This document shows, piece by piece, positions 33,273 to 41,785 of a DNA stretch of 64,000 bases. The translations under genes and the position numbers were made by a program. Source of the stretch: Candidatus Thorarchaeota archaeon (GTDB lineage: Archaea; Asgardarchaeota; Thorarchaeia; Thorarchaeales; Thorarchaeaceae); the NCBI GenBank assembly GCA_013388835.1, contig JACAEL010000055.1, forward strand, positions 1 to 64,000, in the 5' to 3' direction. Position 1 is the stretch's first letter. Every line of letters starts with the position of its first letter. The notes beneath the pieces are model-generated. The model was not told the DNA's origin. It worked only from the letters and a program-made list of their open reading frames with translations, and did no database searches.

Positions 33273-34097
33273 TTGTCTGGTGGGTCCCGTGCGGATCCGT
33301 ACTATCAGAGAAACCCACCAAAAAAGAGCGCCGCGCCAAGTGCTTCCGAGAAAGGGGCGAAGAAGCGGGGCAGGAAACCGAACTTCGAGGAGGTGAAGAG
33401 ACTCTACTTCGACGAGGGTTTGTCGATACCTGCGGTAGCAGAAGCGCTAGACGTCTCACGATACTCTGTCGTGGAGGTCTTCAAGGAACACGGTCTGCAG
33501 GCACGCAGGAGGCAGTACACCGACCAAGATGTCAAGGACCTCTATGACAAAGGACTGACACAACAGCAGGTGGCCGACCACTTCAAGATTTCATTCCAGT
33601 CGGTCATTGAGATATTCAAGAGAAACGGGTGGAAGGCCAGACCTCTGCTAAAGACCCCGATTGACAGAACTCTTGAGTTGTACAGACAAGGCTACACCCA
33701 GAAGGAGATGGCTGAGATACTGGGGGTCTCTCCTGCAGCTGTCTGGCAGTTGCTCAACAAGATGGGGTTGGTGTCCGCCCGAAACAAGGACTGGAAGATG
33801 CGAGAGGCATCCAATCGAGCCATAGAATACGAGAAGGGCAGGGAATGGAGACGCAAGAGGAAAGAGATTCATGAACGTGACAACCATACGTGTCAAGGAT
33901 GTGGACGCAGCCCTGACAAGGTGAACGGTGTTAGGCTTGCTGTGCACCACATAGTACCTCTTGCTCAATGGATCTACGAAGGACGTGACCCGAGTGAGTA
34001 TCCTGATGACCTTCTTGTCACGGTGTGCAAGAAGTGCCACTCCATAGCAGATGCGGGAAGAGGCAGGATGAAGTATGTCAGACCGCCACTGAAGTGA
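33273..34097 (+). CDS. HNH endonuclease with three N-terminal helix-turn-helix repeats
   Basis: The 274 residues begin with a basic, Ser/Lys-rich tail (~1-34). Three HTH repeats of ~45 residues follow (GLSIPAVAEALDVSRYSVVEV; GLTQQQVADHFKISFQSVIEI; GYTQKEMAEILGVSPAAVWQL), then an HNH domain: CQGCG, LAVHHIVPL and VTVCKKCHS with the two zinc CxxC pairs. The HTH repeats imply recognition of a specific site. The start is TTG 33273, 3 bp after the previous gene. Its last 90 bp recur at 29783-29872. It could serve in homing, restriction or element mobilisation. Confidence 0.88.
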   Translation: MSGGSRADPYYQRNPPKKSAAPSASEKGAKKRGRKPNFEEVKRLYFDEGLSIPAVAEALDVSRYSVVEVFKEHGLQARRRQYTDQDVKDLYDKGLTQQQVADHFKISFQSVIEIFKRNGWKARPLLKTPIDRTLELYRQGYTQKEMAEILGVSPAAVWQLLNKMGLVSARNKDWKMREASNRAIEYEKGREWRRKRKEIHERDNHTCQGCGRSPDKVNGVRLAVHHIVPLAQWIYEGRDPSEYPDDLLVTVCKKCHSIADAGRGRMKYVRPPLK

Positions 34098-34177
34098 ATG
34101 CGCCGTGAAACTGACGTGTAAGCGGTCAGGGATTTGTGATGGTGCGGAGGGCGAGATTTGAACTCGCGAATCCCTAC
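34008..34177. repeat. Right copy of 170-bp direct repeat (HNH 3' end plus tRNA-Leu 3' end)
   Basis: The counterpart of 29783-29952, here continuous with the complete HNH gene on the left and the complete tRNA-Leu gene on the right. About six substitutions separate the copies. Confidence 0.85.
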
Positions 34178-34290
34178 GGAACTTCCCGCCGCGCAAGTGA
34201 CTTGGAGCGGCCTAGGGACCTCAACCCGTAGCGGTCTTACCAACCGAAGCTGGTCAGCTTACGCCTTTGACCTGGCTTGGCAACCTCCGC
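34140..34290 (-). tRNA. tRNA-Leu(GAG) with two introns; attachment site of the element
   Basis: On the minus strand, acceptor GCGGAGG (34284-34290) pairs with CCTCCGC, then A and CCA. The anticodon loop TTGAGGT gives GAG (34220-34222). The anticodon stem TAGGG/CCCTA is interrupted after its second base by ~32 nt (about 34228-34259) containing ACCAG/TTGGT. A second insertion of ~28-30 nt (within about 34183-34212) between the anticodon stem and variable arm contains GCCGC/GCGGC and CAAGT/ACTTG stems. The T-arm GCGAG-TTCAAAT-CTCGC is uninterrupted. Removal leaves ~88 nt, normal for Leu. Confidence 0.85.
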
Positions 34291-34534
34291 ATGGCATGGT
34301 AGTAGCAGGAGCACCTGTAGTCGGCAGTGAATCTCTTTTTACCTTTTCGGGCGGAGTGGTTTCTCTGTACCGAGTCACGACAGGACTCTGACGTTCTTGT
34401 AGCATATAGAAGAGTCGATGAGCGAGTCCCTGCGGCGTTACGTCTTGGAATGAATCGTACTCGAGATGGGGAGAACGAGAGGCGATCCATGCGATTCGAG
34501 TGCAGCTTATATTGGACCGACATGACAGACCGAT

Positions 34535-34783
34535 GTGAAAGCGACACGCAGGACGAGGGCATGGGATAGAGTCAGACTGCGGTTTGTCGATGTGTTCGCC
34601 GATAGGAATCCCGACTTCTCTATGCCATGCGCCCATTGCAGGTTCTACGATGCCACATCGAGACAGTGCAGAGGTGTCGGTTCTGCCTACTACACGAGGA
34701 GAGTACCATTCGACGACTTCATTCCCAGAGCGGACGAGTGCACTGTGCGCCTTCCACCCGAACTGACATCGTACATCCAGTAA
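34535..34783 (+). CDS. Possible small Cys-containing protein of unknown function
   Basis: The 82-residue frame starts at GTG. It contains CAHCRFYDATSRQC and a later ADEC, which could bind zinc or an iron-sulfur cluster. The sequence around the cysteines looks constrained, while the N-terminal ~25 residues are basic. A longer minus-strand frame over the same bases looks like noise. The start and reality of the gene are uncertain. Confidence 0.4.
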   Translation: MKATRRTRAWDRVRLRFVDVFADRNPDFSMPCAHCRFYDATSRQCRGVGSAYYTRRVPFDDFIPRADECTVRLPPELTSYIQ

Positions 34784-35300
34784 TGTCATTCAGTCAGCGA
34801 TGCGCACGGGCTTGGACGCAGAGCATAATAGAAGCTCTAGAAGTGATCACAAGAGTGGTTCGATGATGTGGACCTGACCAGTCATTGTACAAGTGAGCCA
34901 CATCCAGTCCAAAGGCATCGGCCTCACTGACAGTTACGGACAGAGGCAACATGAACGTCTTAGAAAGGGACCCGCCCGGGAACAATGAGTGAGGGGGTGT
35001 GGCGTTAGGGCGAGTCCCTGGGTTTGGGTAGAGGTAGTTCCGGGGAAACAGCAGATTGTCGATGACTTATCGGCATCTGCCGATCATGGATTCGGGAGTG
35101 AGTACTGATTGTGCAATTTAAGAACAACCAGAGGATAGGATTCAGTCTGGAAGGCCACGGGAGATTCATTCCGCATGGAGGGCGGCGGAGGACCGCACAT
35201 CAGCATGTTAGGTCAGTTCATCAGCATGGTCAAGCTGCGAAGGATATGTATAAAGGAGAATCCATGCAGGTTGGCACCGTCAGTTGAGGCGAAAGGATGC
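34784..35300. other. Intergenic stretch with potential RNA structure
   Basis: About 515 bp without a convincing frame. It contains an imperfect long hairpin (AGGGAC-cc-GCCC...GGGC-ga-GTCCCT, 34966-35019) and a perfect 6-bp hairpin, ATCGGC-atct-GCCGAT (35069-35084). A TATA-like tatgtataaagg near 35244-35255 is the likely promoter of the oxidoreductase gene. Confidence 0.4.
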
Positions 35301-36302
35301 ATGACGATTCCCAAGATCGGAATAGTGGGCACTGGTGCAATGGGAAGGATACATGCCAGAGTACTCAGCAACATACGTGCACTCGAAGCCGTGGCAGACA
35401 CTTCGATTGATAGAGCGAGGCAAGTCGCCGAGACGTATGGAGTCCGCGCATTTGATGGTTTTGAGTCCATGTTGCAGGAGACAAGGCTGGACGGAGTGAT
35501 AGTCGCCACTCCCACGCCTACACATGCCTCAATCGCAAAGAGCATTGCGTCAGACTATGAGGGCATAAGAGGTATACTGATTGAAAAGCCCTTGGCCAGT
35601 ACACTGGCCGATGCAGAGAGCGTTGCAAGGGTTCTGAAGAAGAGGGGAATCATCGCCATTGTGTCACATTCCGAGATCTACAACCCGGTCGTGGAGAGAG
35701 CGCTTTCACTCATACGCAGCAGTGCTATCGGAAAGCCCAGAGCAGTGATTCATGACCGGAGGGGGTTCGTTCAGGCCTCACGAATACCGTCGCTGGGAGA
35801 CGTGTTCGAGGACATCGGTGTTCACGACTTTGACATAATGTCCAGAATCAGCAGTGGACCAGCGGGACTATATGCTATTGGCAGTGAATCAGACCGTGTG
35901 TGCAACTCTGCGACCGTGCTAGTCAAGTTCGATAGTGGCACAGAGCATGTGTTCCATCTGTCAAGGCAGTACGCAGGCAGGACTAGGTCTATGGACGTGT
36001 CGGGAACCAAAGGGGTGCTAGTGCTTGATCTCTTTGGACAGATAATCAAGATTCAGGACCTTGACCAAGAGCCTTCTGCGGACGGCAGGGCCATCAGTCT
36101 TCCCGAGAGAGGTGCCACTGTCAAGGTCTACGGAGAGCCAGTACAGGAAGTACTCAATGACTTCATAAGATGCATTGAAATGGGCTCAAGTCCACGTGTC
36201 GGCCTAGACGACGGAGTGGCCGCGATCAGGGTGGTAGAAGCAGCACGTGAGTCAGTCCGTTTGGGCAAGGTAGTGAGGATTGACGTTCAGGCACGGTCCT
36301 GA
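35301..36302 (+). CDS. Gfo/Idh/MocA-family NAD(P)-dependent oxidoreductase
   Basis: The 333 residues begin with a Rossmann motif, IGIVGTGAMGRIHARVL, followed by DGVIVATPTPTHASIAK and the family's EKP motif (GILIEKPLA). The C-terminal domain has EDIGVHDFDIMS with the catalytic-type Asp-His pair. Substrates are usually sugars, sugar nucleotides or inositols. ATG 35301 was chosen because the Rossmann strand starts there and gaaagga lies just upstream. Its 3' end overlaps the convergent methylthiotransferase gene by 16 bp. Confidence 0.88.
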   Translation: MTIPKIGIVGTGAMGRIHARVLSNIRALEAVADTSIDRARQVAETYGVRAFDGFESMLQETRLDGVIVATPTPTHASIAKSIASDYEGIRGILIEKPLASTLADAESVARVLKKRGIIAIVSHSEIYNPVVERALSLIRSSAIGKPRAVIHDRRGFVQASRIPSLGDVFEDIGVHDFDIMSRISSGPAGLYAIGSESDRVCNSATVLVKFDSGTEHVFHLSRQYAGRTRSMDVSGTKGVLVLDLFGQIIKIQDLDQEPSADGRAISLPERGATVKVYGEPVQEVLNDFIRCIEMGSSPRVGLDDGVAAIRVVEAARESVRLGKVVRIDVQARS

Positions 36303-37582
36303 ACCGTCCCAATGAGATGGGTTCTCCTCGCATCTACAATCTGCGCGTTCACTGTCTTTCCCGGTTCAAGACTCTCGTCCAGTGTGATGGGTCGGTAAGA
36401 TGGAGTGCGGCCGAAGCTGACACCATCTGCAGTTGCGCTGGTGATGAGCACAGGGCCAGTCCACCCAATCCACCTCTTGGCAGCCTCTATGCTCATATGA
36501 CTCACCAAGTCGGAAACCACCCTGCCCCGTTCCTTCTTTGTCGCGGTCTTCACCTTTCTGTCCGACTTAGAGGCCTCGGTTCCTGGCCGGTCGCCATACT
36601 TCGAGATGTTCACCACATCTGGAGTTGCTCGTTTCAAGATGGATAGAGTCAGCTCAAAGTCGGAATCGGTCTCACCGGGGAAGCCCACAATCACATCAGT
36701 CGCAATCGTCGCATCAGGCAGAGCTGCACGGATAGCGTGGACTACCCGCTCCCACTCAAGAGAAGTGTACCTGCGGTTCATGGCTCTGAGTATCGCATCG
36801 CTACCGGACTGCACTGGAATGTGGAAGAACCTGAAAAAGTGTGACGACCGCATTACGTCTAGCATATCGGGAAGGAGCCTCTCAACCAGGTTTACATTGA
36901 ACATTCCCAGCCTGAACCTGTGCACACCCGGGATGCCATCCAGAGTGCGCAGAAGACCAACCAAGTCCTCTCCTGTGTCGCTACCAAAGGCACCCGTGTC
37001 TTGGGCGGTGAGCCGAATCTCCTTGTAGCCGAGGTGGACACTGCGCTCCGCGACCTGTCTGAGACGGTCTATGGAGTAGCTTCTTACAGGTCCGCGAGCG
37101 AAACGCACCGCACAATATGTACAGGCACCCAGGCATCCCTCACAGATGGGGATAGTGTATATCACCCCTGGGGCAGTTGTCCGTAAGAACTCGAGTTTCG
37201 AAGCCGGGCCGGAGGTCAGACTGACAATTCCTCTCTCACCATTCACTACTCGCTGGAACACATCCTCGAGAACATCCAACGACTGGGGTCCCAGAATGGC
37301 CGCATAGGAGGGTATTGCAGCTGTGACTCTTGTCAGGTGTATTCTAGGTAGGCAACCCACGACCACAACGGGCTTCACACAACCGGATAGCTCCTCGAGT
37401 CTGTGGATGATCTTGTCTTCCGTGGGCGTTTTCACTCCACATGTGTTAATGAAGACCACGTCGGCGTCCTCAACGTGATTCACTCTCTCTGCGCCCAAAT
37501 CGCGAAGAAGAGAGGTAATCAGGTCAGTATCAGAGGCATTGAGTGAACAGCCATAGGTCTCAATGTAGAACCTTTCGTCCAA
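36287..37582 (-). CDS. tRNA methylthiotransferase (MtaB/CDKAL1-type, ms2t6A)
   Basis: Adds a methylthio group to t6A37 in tRNAs. The 431 residues show the three methylthiotransferase parts: the N-terminal UPF0004 domain with YIETYGCSLNASD, FINTCGVK and VVGCLPR cysteines; the radical SAM domain with CEGCLGACTYCAVRFARG (C-x3-C-x2-C); and a C-terminal TRAM-like domain. It is the last gene of the minus-strand operon that starts with gcvPA, 9 bp after the MoaD-like gene. Confidence 0.92.
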   Translation of the reverse strand: MDERFYIETYGCSLNASDTDLITSLLRDLGAERVNHVEDADVVFINTCGVKTPTEDKIIHRLEELSGCVKPVVVVGCLPRIHLTRVTAAIPSYAAILGPQSLDVLEDVFQRVVNGERGIVSLTSGPASKLEFLRTTAPGVIYTIPICEGCLGACTYCAVRFARGPVRSYSIDRLRQVAERSVHLGYKEIRLTAQDTGAFGSDTGEDLVGLLRTLDGIPGVHRFRLGMFNVNLVERLLPDMLDVMRSSHFFRFFHIPVQSGSDAILRAMNRRYTSLEWERVVHAIRAALPDATIATDVIVGFPGETDSDFELTLSILKRATPDVVNISKYGDRPGTEASKSDRKVKTATKKERGRVVSDLVSHMSIEAAKRWIGWTGPVLITSATADGVSFGRTPSYRPITLDESLEPGKTVNAQIVDARRTHLIGTVQDRA

Positions 37583-37591
37583 TCCCCCGCC

Positions 37592-37873
37592 CTATCCTCC
37601 TTGTACATGCGGCAGGATAGTAATCTCATCTCCATCGTGCACAGGCGTCAGTAGCCCTTGAAGATGGTCCGTGTCACGTCGGTTCAAGAGTATGATTAGA
37701 TTGCCGCTGATATCGTTTCCATTCAGTATGATGCTTGCGGCAGATGCACCCCTGTCCGAAACAGCTCGCCTTATGACATCAGCAACGGTCGCACCTAAAG
37801 ACACCTCAACATCGACAACGTTACTCCCAAGAGCGCGTCGGACTGGTCCAAAGGACTTGATTGTGACTCGCAT
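37592..37873 (-). CDS. MoaD/ThiS/SAMP-like ubiquitin-fold protein
   Basis: The 93-residue beta-grasp protein begins MRVTIKSFGPVRRALGS and ends in HVQGG. The C-terminal Gly-Gly is the activation site used for sulfur transfer or for protein conjugation (SAMP). The function could be molybdopterin synthesis, tRNA thiolation or modification of proteins. ATG 37873 was chosen because the upstream codons overlap the preceding gene. It lies between the LpdD-like and methylthiotransferase genes. Confidence 0.85.
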   Translation of the reverse strand: MRVTIKSFGPVRRALGSNVVDVEVSLGATVADVIRRAVSDRGASAASIILNGNDISGNLIILLNRRDTDHLQGLLTPVHDGDEITILPHVQGG

Positions 37874-37883
37874 CACGATTATC

Positions 37884-38273
37884 TCAACCCTGCCTGTGGT
37901 CAGCGACACCTGCACGAAGACGGTCGACTAACTCATCAGCCATCCTGTTACTTGCCTCAATGACTTCTTCAATCTCCGACTGACTCGCGTTGTCTATGTG
38001 TATTCCCACAGTCACCGCAGTTATCCGCTTGATGGACTTGCATATTCGTTCTGCAAGTGAACTGGCAAGGAGATAGTCCTTGTGACCGGGGAGAGTCAGA
38101 GTGCTGACACTGATTGTCATAGCATCTCGGTAGTGACTCCTAGCAGGGTACGCAACTGCCACTCCACCGATGTGATGCTCGTCGCCGCCATAGACGGCCA
38201 CTAACAGGTCCTGACCCAGTACCTGTGCACTCATCACTAGCCTGTGCTTGCCTACATGAGAGTCGAACTGCAT
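37884..38273 (-). CDS. LpdD-like (prenylated-flavin chaperone-like/PAC4-like) protein
   Basis: About 129 residues from ATG 38273. The region ARVLGQDLLVAVYGGDEHHIGGVAVAYP, followed by TISVSTLTLPGHKDYLLA and TVGIHIDNASQSEIEEVIEAS, resembles the LpdD-like domain found near UbiD-type decarboxylases. The role here is uncertain; no UbiD homologue is seen in the window. It lies in the gcvPA-gcvPB operon between gcvPB and the MoaD-like gene. Confidence 0.6.
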   Translation of the reverse strand: MQFDSHVGKHRLVMSAQVLGQDLLVAVYGGDEHHIGGVAVAYPARSHYRDAMTISVSTLTLPGHKDYLLASSLAERICKSIKRITAVTVGIHIDNASQSEIEEVIEASNRMADELVDRLRAGVADHRQG

Positions 38274-38348
38274 AGTATTCACTCTGAAAGACAACACGCT
38301 CTGGCTGTAATGCTTTCGGTCTGGTGCCATGCGGAAACATGGAACAAC

Positions 38349-39920
38349 TCACTGCGAGTCTGCCTCTCTCGACTGGCGTTGCATCCGCCACGAGAGAGTC
38401 ATTGTCTTGGGATGAGCAGCTCGGTATTCGTCCAGATGACCAATCGCCGTGGAGTGCGGAGCGCCAGTCACAGCATCTGGGTTGGTGTGAGCCTCATCGG
38501 AGACCTGCTTGAGAGAGGCTATGAGATAGTCCAGCTCCTCACGCGACTCGCTCTCAGTGGGCTCAATCATGAGACCCTCTGGGACGATAAGTGGAAAGTA
38601 CACAGTTGGAGCGTGAATGCCAAAGTCGAGGAGCCGCTTTGCAACATTCATTGCACTTACTCCCGTTGAAGTCTTCAGCTGCTCTGCAGACAGTACACAC
38701 TCGTGCATCCGCGGTGCTCCCGCCGAGAAGGGAAGTGTGTAACCGGGTATCTGGCGCACATGGTGAGCAACATAGTTCGCGTTAAGGACCGCGACTTCAG
38801 AGGCTCTCCTGAGACCCTGTCTACCCAGAGCGTATATGTAGGAGTATGCGCGTACTAGGACCCCAAAGTTCCCGTAGAAGCTGTGTACCTTTCCAATTGA
38901 TCGTGGCAGGTCGTAGTTCAGGTCGAAGCGTCCGTCCGAGAGCCTCACAATCCGTGGGACCGGCAGGAACTCCGCAAGTCGCTCCTTGACCGCGACCGCA
39001 CCCGCGCCCGGTCCTCCACCTCCGTGAGGAGTCGAGAATGTCTTATGCAGGTTGAGATGAACGACGTCGAAGCCCATGTCACCCGGTCGTGTGATTCCCA
39101 TTATCGCATTGAAGTTGGCACCGTCATAGTAGAGTAGACCGCCAACATCATGAACTATACCAGCAATCTCCTCAATGTTCTTCTCGAACACGCCAATCGT
39201 GTTGGGATTGGTCAGCATGAGACCTGCAGTCTTTGGACCAGCTGCGCTCTTGAGAGCATCGAGATCAACGAGACCATCAGCGTTCGAGGGAATCACTACA
39301 ACCTCGTAGCCAGCCATCGCTGCTGAGGCGGGGTTTGTTCCGTGCGCAGCGTCGGGAATGAGCATCTCAGTCCTCTGTGCACACTCCTTTGTCACGCACT
39401 TGTGATATTCACGCATCAGCATCACACCGGTAAACTCCCCGTGTGCTCCAGCAGCAGGCTGAAGTGTGACAGCATCCATGCCTGTGATCTCTGCAAGCCA
39501 CCGCTCCAGTTCCCACATTAGCTCCAGCGCGCCTTGAGTGGTACGCACGTCCTGAAGAGGATGAAGCCATGAGAAACCGCGAAGAGCTGCGTTGCGTTCG
39601 TTGACGACAGGGTTATACTTCATCGTGCAGCTGCCCAGAGGATAAGTCCCGAGAGTCACTGCGAAGTTCATCTGAGAGAGACGGGTGTAGTGACGTATGA
39701 CCTGAAGCTCTGTGGTATTTGGTATCAGTGGAGGAGCACTACGTCTCAACTCCGCAGGCACAACTCTGTCTAGTGGGCCGGTCTCCCGCAATACTTCAGG
39801 CTCCAGAGGCGGAAAGATGTGGCCTGTCGCGCCGGTCACCGCCTTCTCAAAGATGAGGGGTTCGGGCCATCGGGCCTGCTGGAAACGCCTATCATTCGGA
39901 CCTGTATAGGGCACTATCAT
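38349..39920 (-). CDS. gcvPB: Glycine dehydrogenase (decarboxylating) subunit 2
   Basis: The PLP-carrying half of the two-subunit glycine decarboxylase P-protein. The 523 residues include TLGSCTMKYNP, LQPAAGAHGEFTG, MLTNPNTIGVFE, and the PLP-lysine motif HLNLHKTFSTPHGGGGPGAG. Overlaps gcvPA by 4 bp (ATGA), so translation is coupled. The P-protein works with H, T and L proteins, whose genes are not in this window. Confidence 0.97.
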   Translation of the reverse strand: MIVPYTGPNDRRFQQARWPEPLIFEKAVTGATGHIFPPLEPEVLRETGPLDRVVPAELRRSAPPLIPNTTELQVIRHYTRLSQMNFAVTLGTYPLGSCTMKYNPVVNERNAALRGFSWLHPLQDVRTTQGALELMWELERWLAEITGMDAVTLQPAAGAHGEFTGVMLMREYHKCVTKECAQRTEMLIPDAAHGTNPASAAMAGYEVVVIPSNADGLVDLDALKSAAGPKTAGLMLTNPNTIGVFEKNIEEIAGIVHDVGGLLYYDGANFNAIMGITRPGDMGFDVVHLNLHKTFSTPHGGGGPGAGAVAVKERLAEFLPVPRIVRLSDGRFDLNYDLPRSIGKVHSFYGNFGVLVRAYSYIYALGRQGLRRASEVAVLNANYVAHHVRQIPGYTLPFSAGAPRMHECVLSAEQLKTSTGVSAMNVAKRLLDFGIHAPTVYFPLIVPEGLMIEPTESESREELDYLIASLKQVSDEAHTNPDAVTGAPHSTAIGHLDEYRAAHPKTMTLSWRMQRQSREADSQ

Positions 39921-41311
39921 TCACCTCCCGCAATGTCACGGACTGCCTGCACCATGTCGTCAATGACCTTCTTCGACTGCAGCTCTGTCACTGAGAACAA
40001 CATGGACTCTCCCAAGCTTGGAAACTCAGTGTTCAGAATCCAGCCACCATGGATACCACGCTTGAGTAGGCCCTCATGCACGTCATTGGATTTCAGCCCG
40101 TCGGTGAAGCGCACGACGAACCCTTTCCAGATGTGCTTTCCGATCGCGGGAGCAGTCACACCTCTGATCTTGTTCAACTGACTCGCTGCGTAGTTAGACT
40201 TGTGAGCGATTATCTCACCGAGCTGACAGAGTCCCTGCGAACCGAGAGTCGACAGGTAGATTGCAGCCGTCACTGCCATCAGTGCTTGGTTGGAACAGAT
40301 GTTGCTCGTGGCCTTCTCACGACGTATGTGCTGTTCACGAGGACTGAGCGTGAGTACGAATCCCTGGTCTCGTGGTTCTCCGGTCGTGTAGGTCATGCCG
40401 ACCAATCGACCGGGGAGCTGATAGATGAGCTTGCGGTCGTTTCTGCAGCCGAATACGCCAAGAAGCGGGCCACCGTAGGAAACGGGGTTCCCGAGCATCT
40501 GACCTTCCCCAATCACGATGTCAGCTCCATATTGGCCTGGCGGCCGTAGGATTCCCAGAGAGAGGACATCGACGCCAGCCACAAGGAGAGCATCATTCTC
40601 ATGAACAATGCGGCTTATCTCGTCGACCTGAGTCTCAAGGAATCCCAAGTAACTGGGGTTCTCAACGTAGACTCCTGCGATCTGGTCATCTATCTTTGAG
40701 GAGAGATCTGCCAGTGACATGAGGCCAGTCTTCGAGTCAAATGCTACGCGTTCGACCTGTATACCTGCAGGCTCAGCAAGAGTCAACATGGCCCTGTAGT
40801 GTGCAGTGTTGATCGTGCCAGGAACCAAGAACTTGGGCTTCTTCTTGTTCACGCGTGACGCCATGCGTGCTGCCTCACCAAGCGCAGTCCCCATGTCATA
40901 CATACTGCTGTTCACAACGTCAATTTCGAGTAGCTCTGCAAGAAGACTCTGGTACTCGTAGAGTGTCTGGAGCATCCCTTGGCTTATCTCAGGCTGATAG
41001 CTTGTATATGCAGTGACGAACTCGGAGCGGCCAGCCACCGCGGTCACTGCAGAAGGAATGTGATGAAAGCCAACACCGGAACCCAAGAACACGCTACCGT
41101 CGTCACCGGGCCTGTTCTTCGATGCTAGTTCTTCCACCCGTCGAATCACTTCTAACTCAGTATGCGACGATGGTATGTCAAGATCCCTTCGTAGTCTGAA
41201 CTTCTCAGGGATATCACCGAATAGCTCGTCAATGGACTTTCGTCCCATGGACTTAAGCATCTCAGCCTCAGTTTCTCTTGACATCGGGATGTATGGATGT
41301 TGGAACTCCAT
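39917..41311 (-). CDS. gcvPA: Glycine dehydrogenase (decarboxylating) subunit 1
   Basis: The other half of the P-protein. The 464 residues begin MEFQHPYIPMSRETEAEML, then FLGSGVGFHHIP, YTSYQPEISQGMLQTLYEYQS and the subunit-1 motif GRLVGMTYTTGEPRDQGFVLTLSPREQHIRREKATSNICSNQ-like region. ATG 41311 was chosen over an upstream TTG. It is the first gene of the minus-strand operon and divergent from the Trm112-like gene, sharing a TATA-like element. Confidence 0.97.
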   Translation of the reverse strand: MEFQHPYIPMSRETEAEMLKSMGRKSIDELFGDIPEKFRLRRDLDIPSSHTELEVIRRVEELASKNRPGDDGSVFLGSGVGFHHIPSAVTAVAGRSEFVTAYTSYQPEISQGMLQTLYEYQSLLAELLEIDVVNSSMYDMGTALGEAARMASRVNKKKPKFLVPGTINTAHYRAMLTLAEPAGIQVERVAFDSKTGLMSLADLSSKIDDQIAGVYVENPSYLGFLETQVDEISRIVHENDALLVAGVDVLSLGILRPPGQYGADIVIGEGQMLGNPVSYGGPLLGVFGCRNDRKLIYQLPGRLVGMTYTTGEPRDQGFVLTLSPREQHIRREKATSNICSNQALMAVTAAIYLSTLGSQGLCQLGEIIAHKSNYAASQLNKIRGVTAPAIGKHIWKGFVVRFTDGLKSNDVHEGLLKRGIHGGWILNTEFPSLGESMLFSVTELQSKKVIDDMVQAVRDIAGGE

Positions 41312-41390
41312 TGCAGCGACCCTCGCTCTTTGCTGATGTCTCGGCGCCCCGAGAGCCAAATAGGTCTTCTGACTCTGGCACTGCGGAAAC

Positions 41391-41400
41391 CGTTTTAAAG
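41391..41400. promoter_or_regulatory. Shared TATA-like element between gcvPA and the Trm112-like gene
   Basis: cgttttaaag is nearly symmetrical and could act on both strands. It lies ~80 bp from the gcvPA start and ~50 bp from the Trm112-like start. Confidence 0.4.
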
Positions 41401-41449
41401 GCTGTTGAGACTAGCGCACCCCGGGCTGATTCAACTGAAACGATGGCTA

Positions 41450-41755
41450 ATGGAAATACTGGCATGTCCTGTGAAGGATTGCAGGAGTCAGCTCGATTTG
41501 GACGTCTTCTCATCTCGCGAAACCTCTTCCAAGGATGGCACAGTCGAGGAGATTGAGGAGGGACTCATAACATGTCCAAAGTGCCATCGCTGGTACCCTG
41601 TCATCGAGGGCATAGCATGCATGCTTCCCGACGACCTCCGGTTGAGTGGAAAGCAGAGAATAGAGGAAACAGCGTTCTTGGAGCGATGGAGAGATCGGAT
41701 ACCCACTCACATACTGGAGGACGGAAGACCCTTCGGCCTCCAACCCCAAAGCTGA
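41450..41755 (+). CDS. Trm112-like zinc-ribbon protein
   Basis: Trm112 proteins activate several rRNA, tRNA and protein methyltransferases. The 101 residues start MEILACPVKDCRSQLDL and contain the second pair CPKCHRWYPVIEGIACMLPDD, matching the family. ATG 41450 was selected since Trm112 proteins start shortly before LxILACP; an upstream in-frame TTG (41405) is possible. It is followed 30 bp later by tRNA-Gln. Confidence 0.88.
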   Translation: MEILACPVKDCRSQLDLDVFSSRETSSKDGTVEEIEEGLITCPKCHRWYPVIEGIACMLPDDLRLSGKQRIEETAFLERWRDRIPTHILEDGRPFGLQPQS

Positions 41756-41785
41756 AATGTCTTACCGTTTTCCAGAAACCCCAAT

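Larger units (their letters stand above)
29953..34177. mobile_element. Candidate ~4.2-kb integrated element at tRNA-Leu
   Basis: The region between the two 170-bp direct repeats measures 4225 bp from repeat end to repeat end. One boundary falls inside a tRNA gene, as for archaeal integrated plasmids and viruses. It encodes two small proteins, a PriS-type primase, a 565-residue Cys-rich protein and an HTH-HNH endonuclease, all on the plus strand and tightly packed. No tyrosine recombinase was seen, so integration may have relied on an enzyme supplied in trans. The HNH remnant left of the element suggests an earlier tandem copy that decayed. Confidence 0.7.

Noticed and set aside
34259-34789. 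176-residue minus-strand frame
   Set aside because: Overlaps tRNA-Leu and the small Cys protein; no motif, implausible composition.
35061-35112. Possible C/D-box small RNA (GATGA ... CTGA)
   Set aside because: Boxes do not match the consensus well, and internal C'/D' boxes are unclear.
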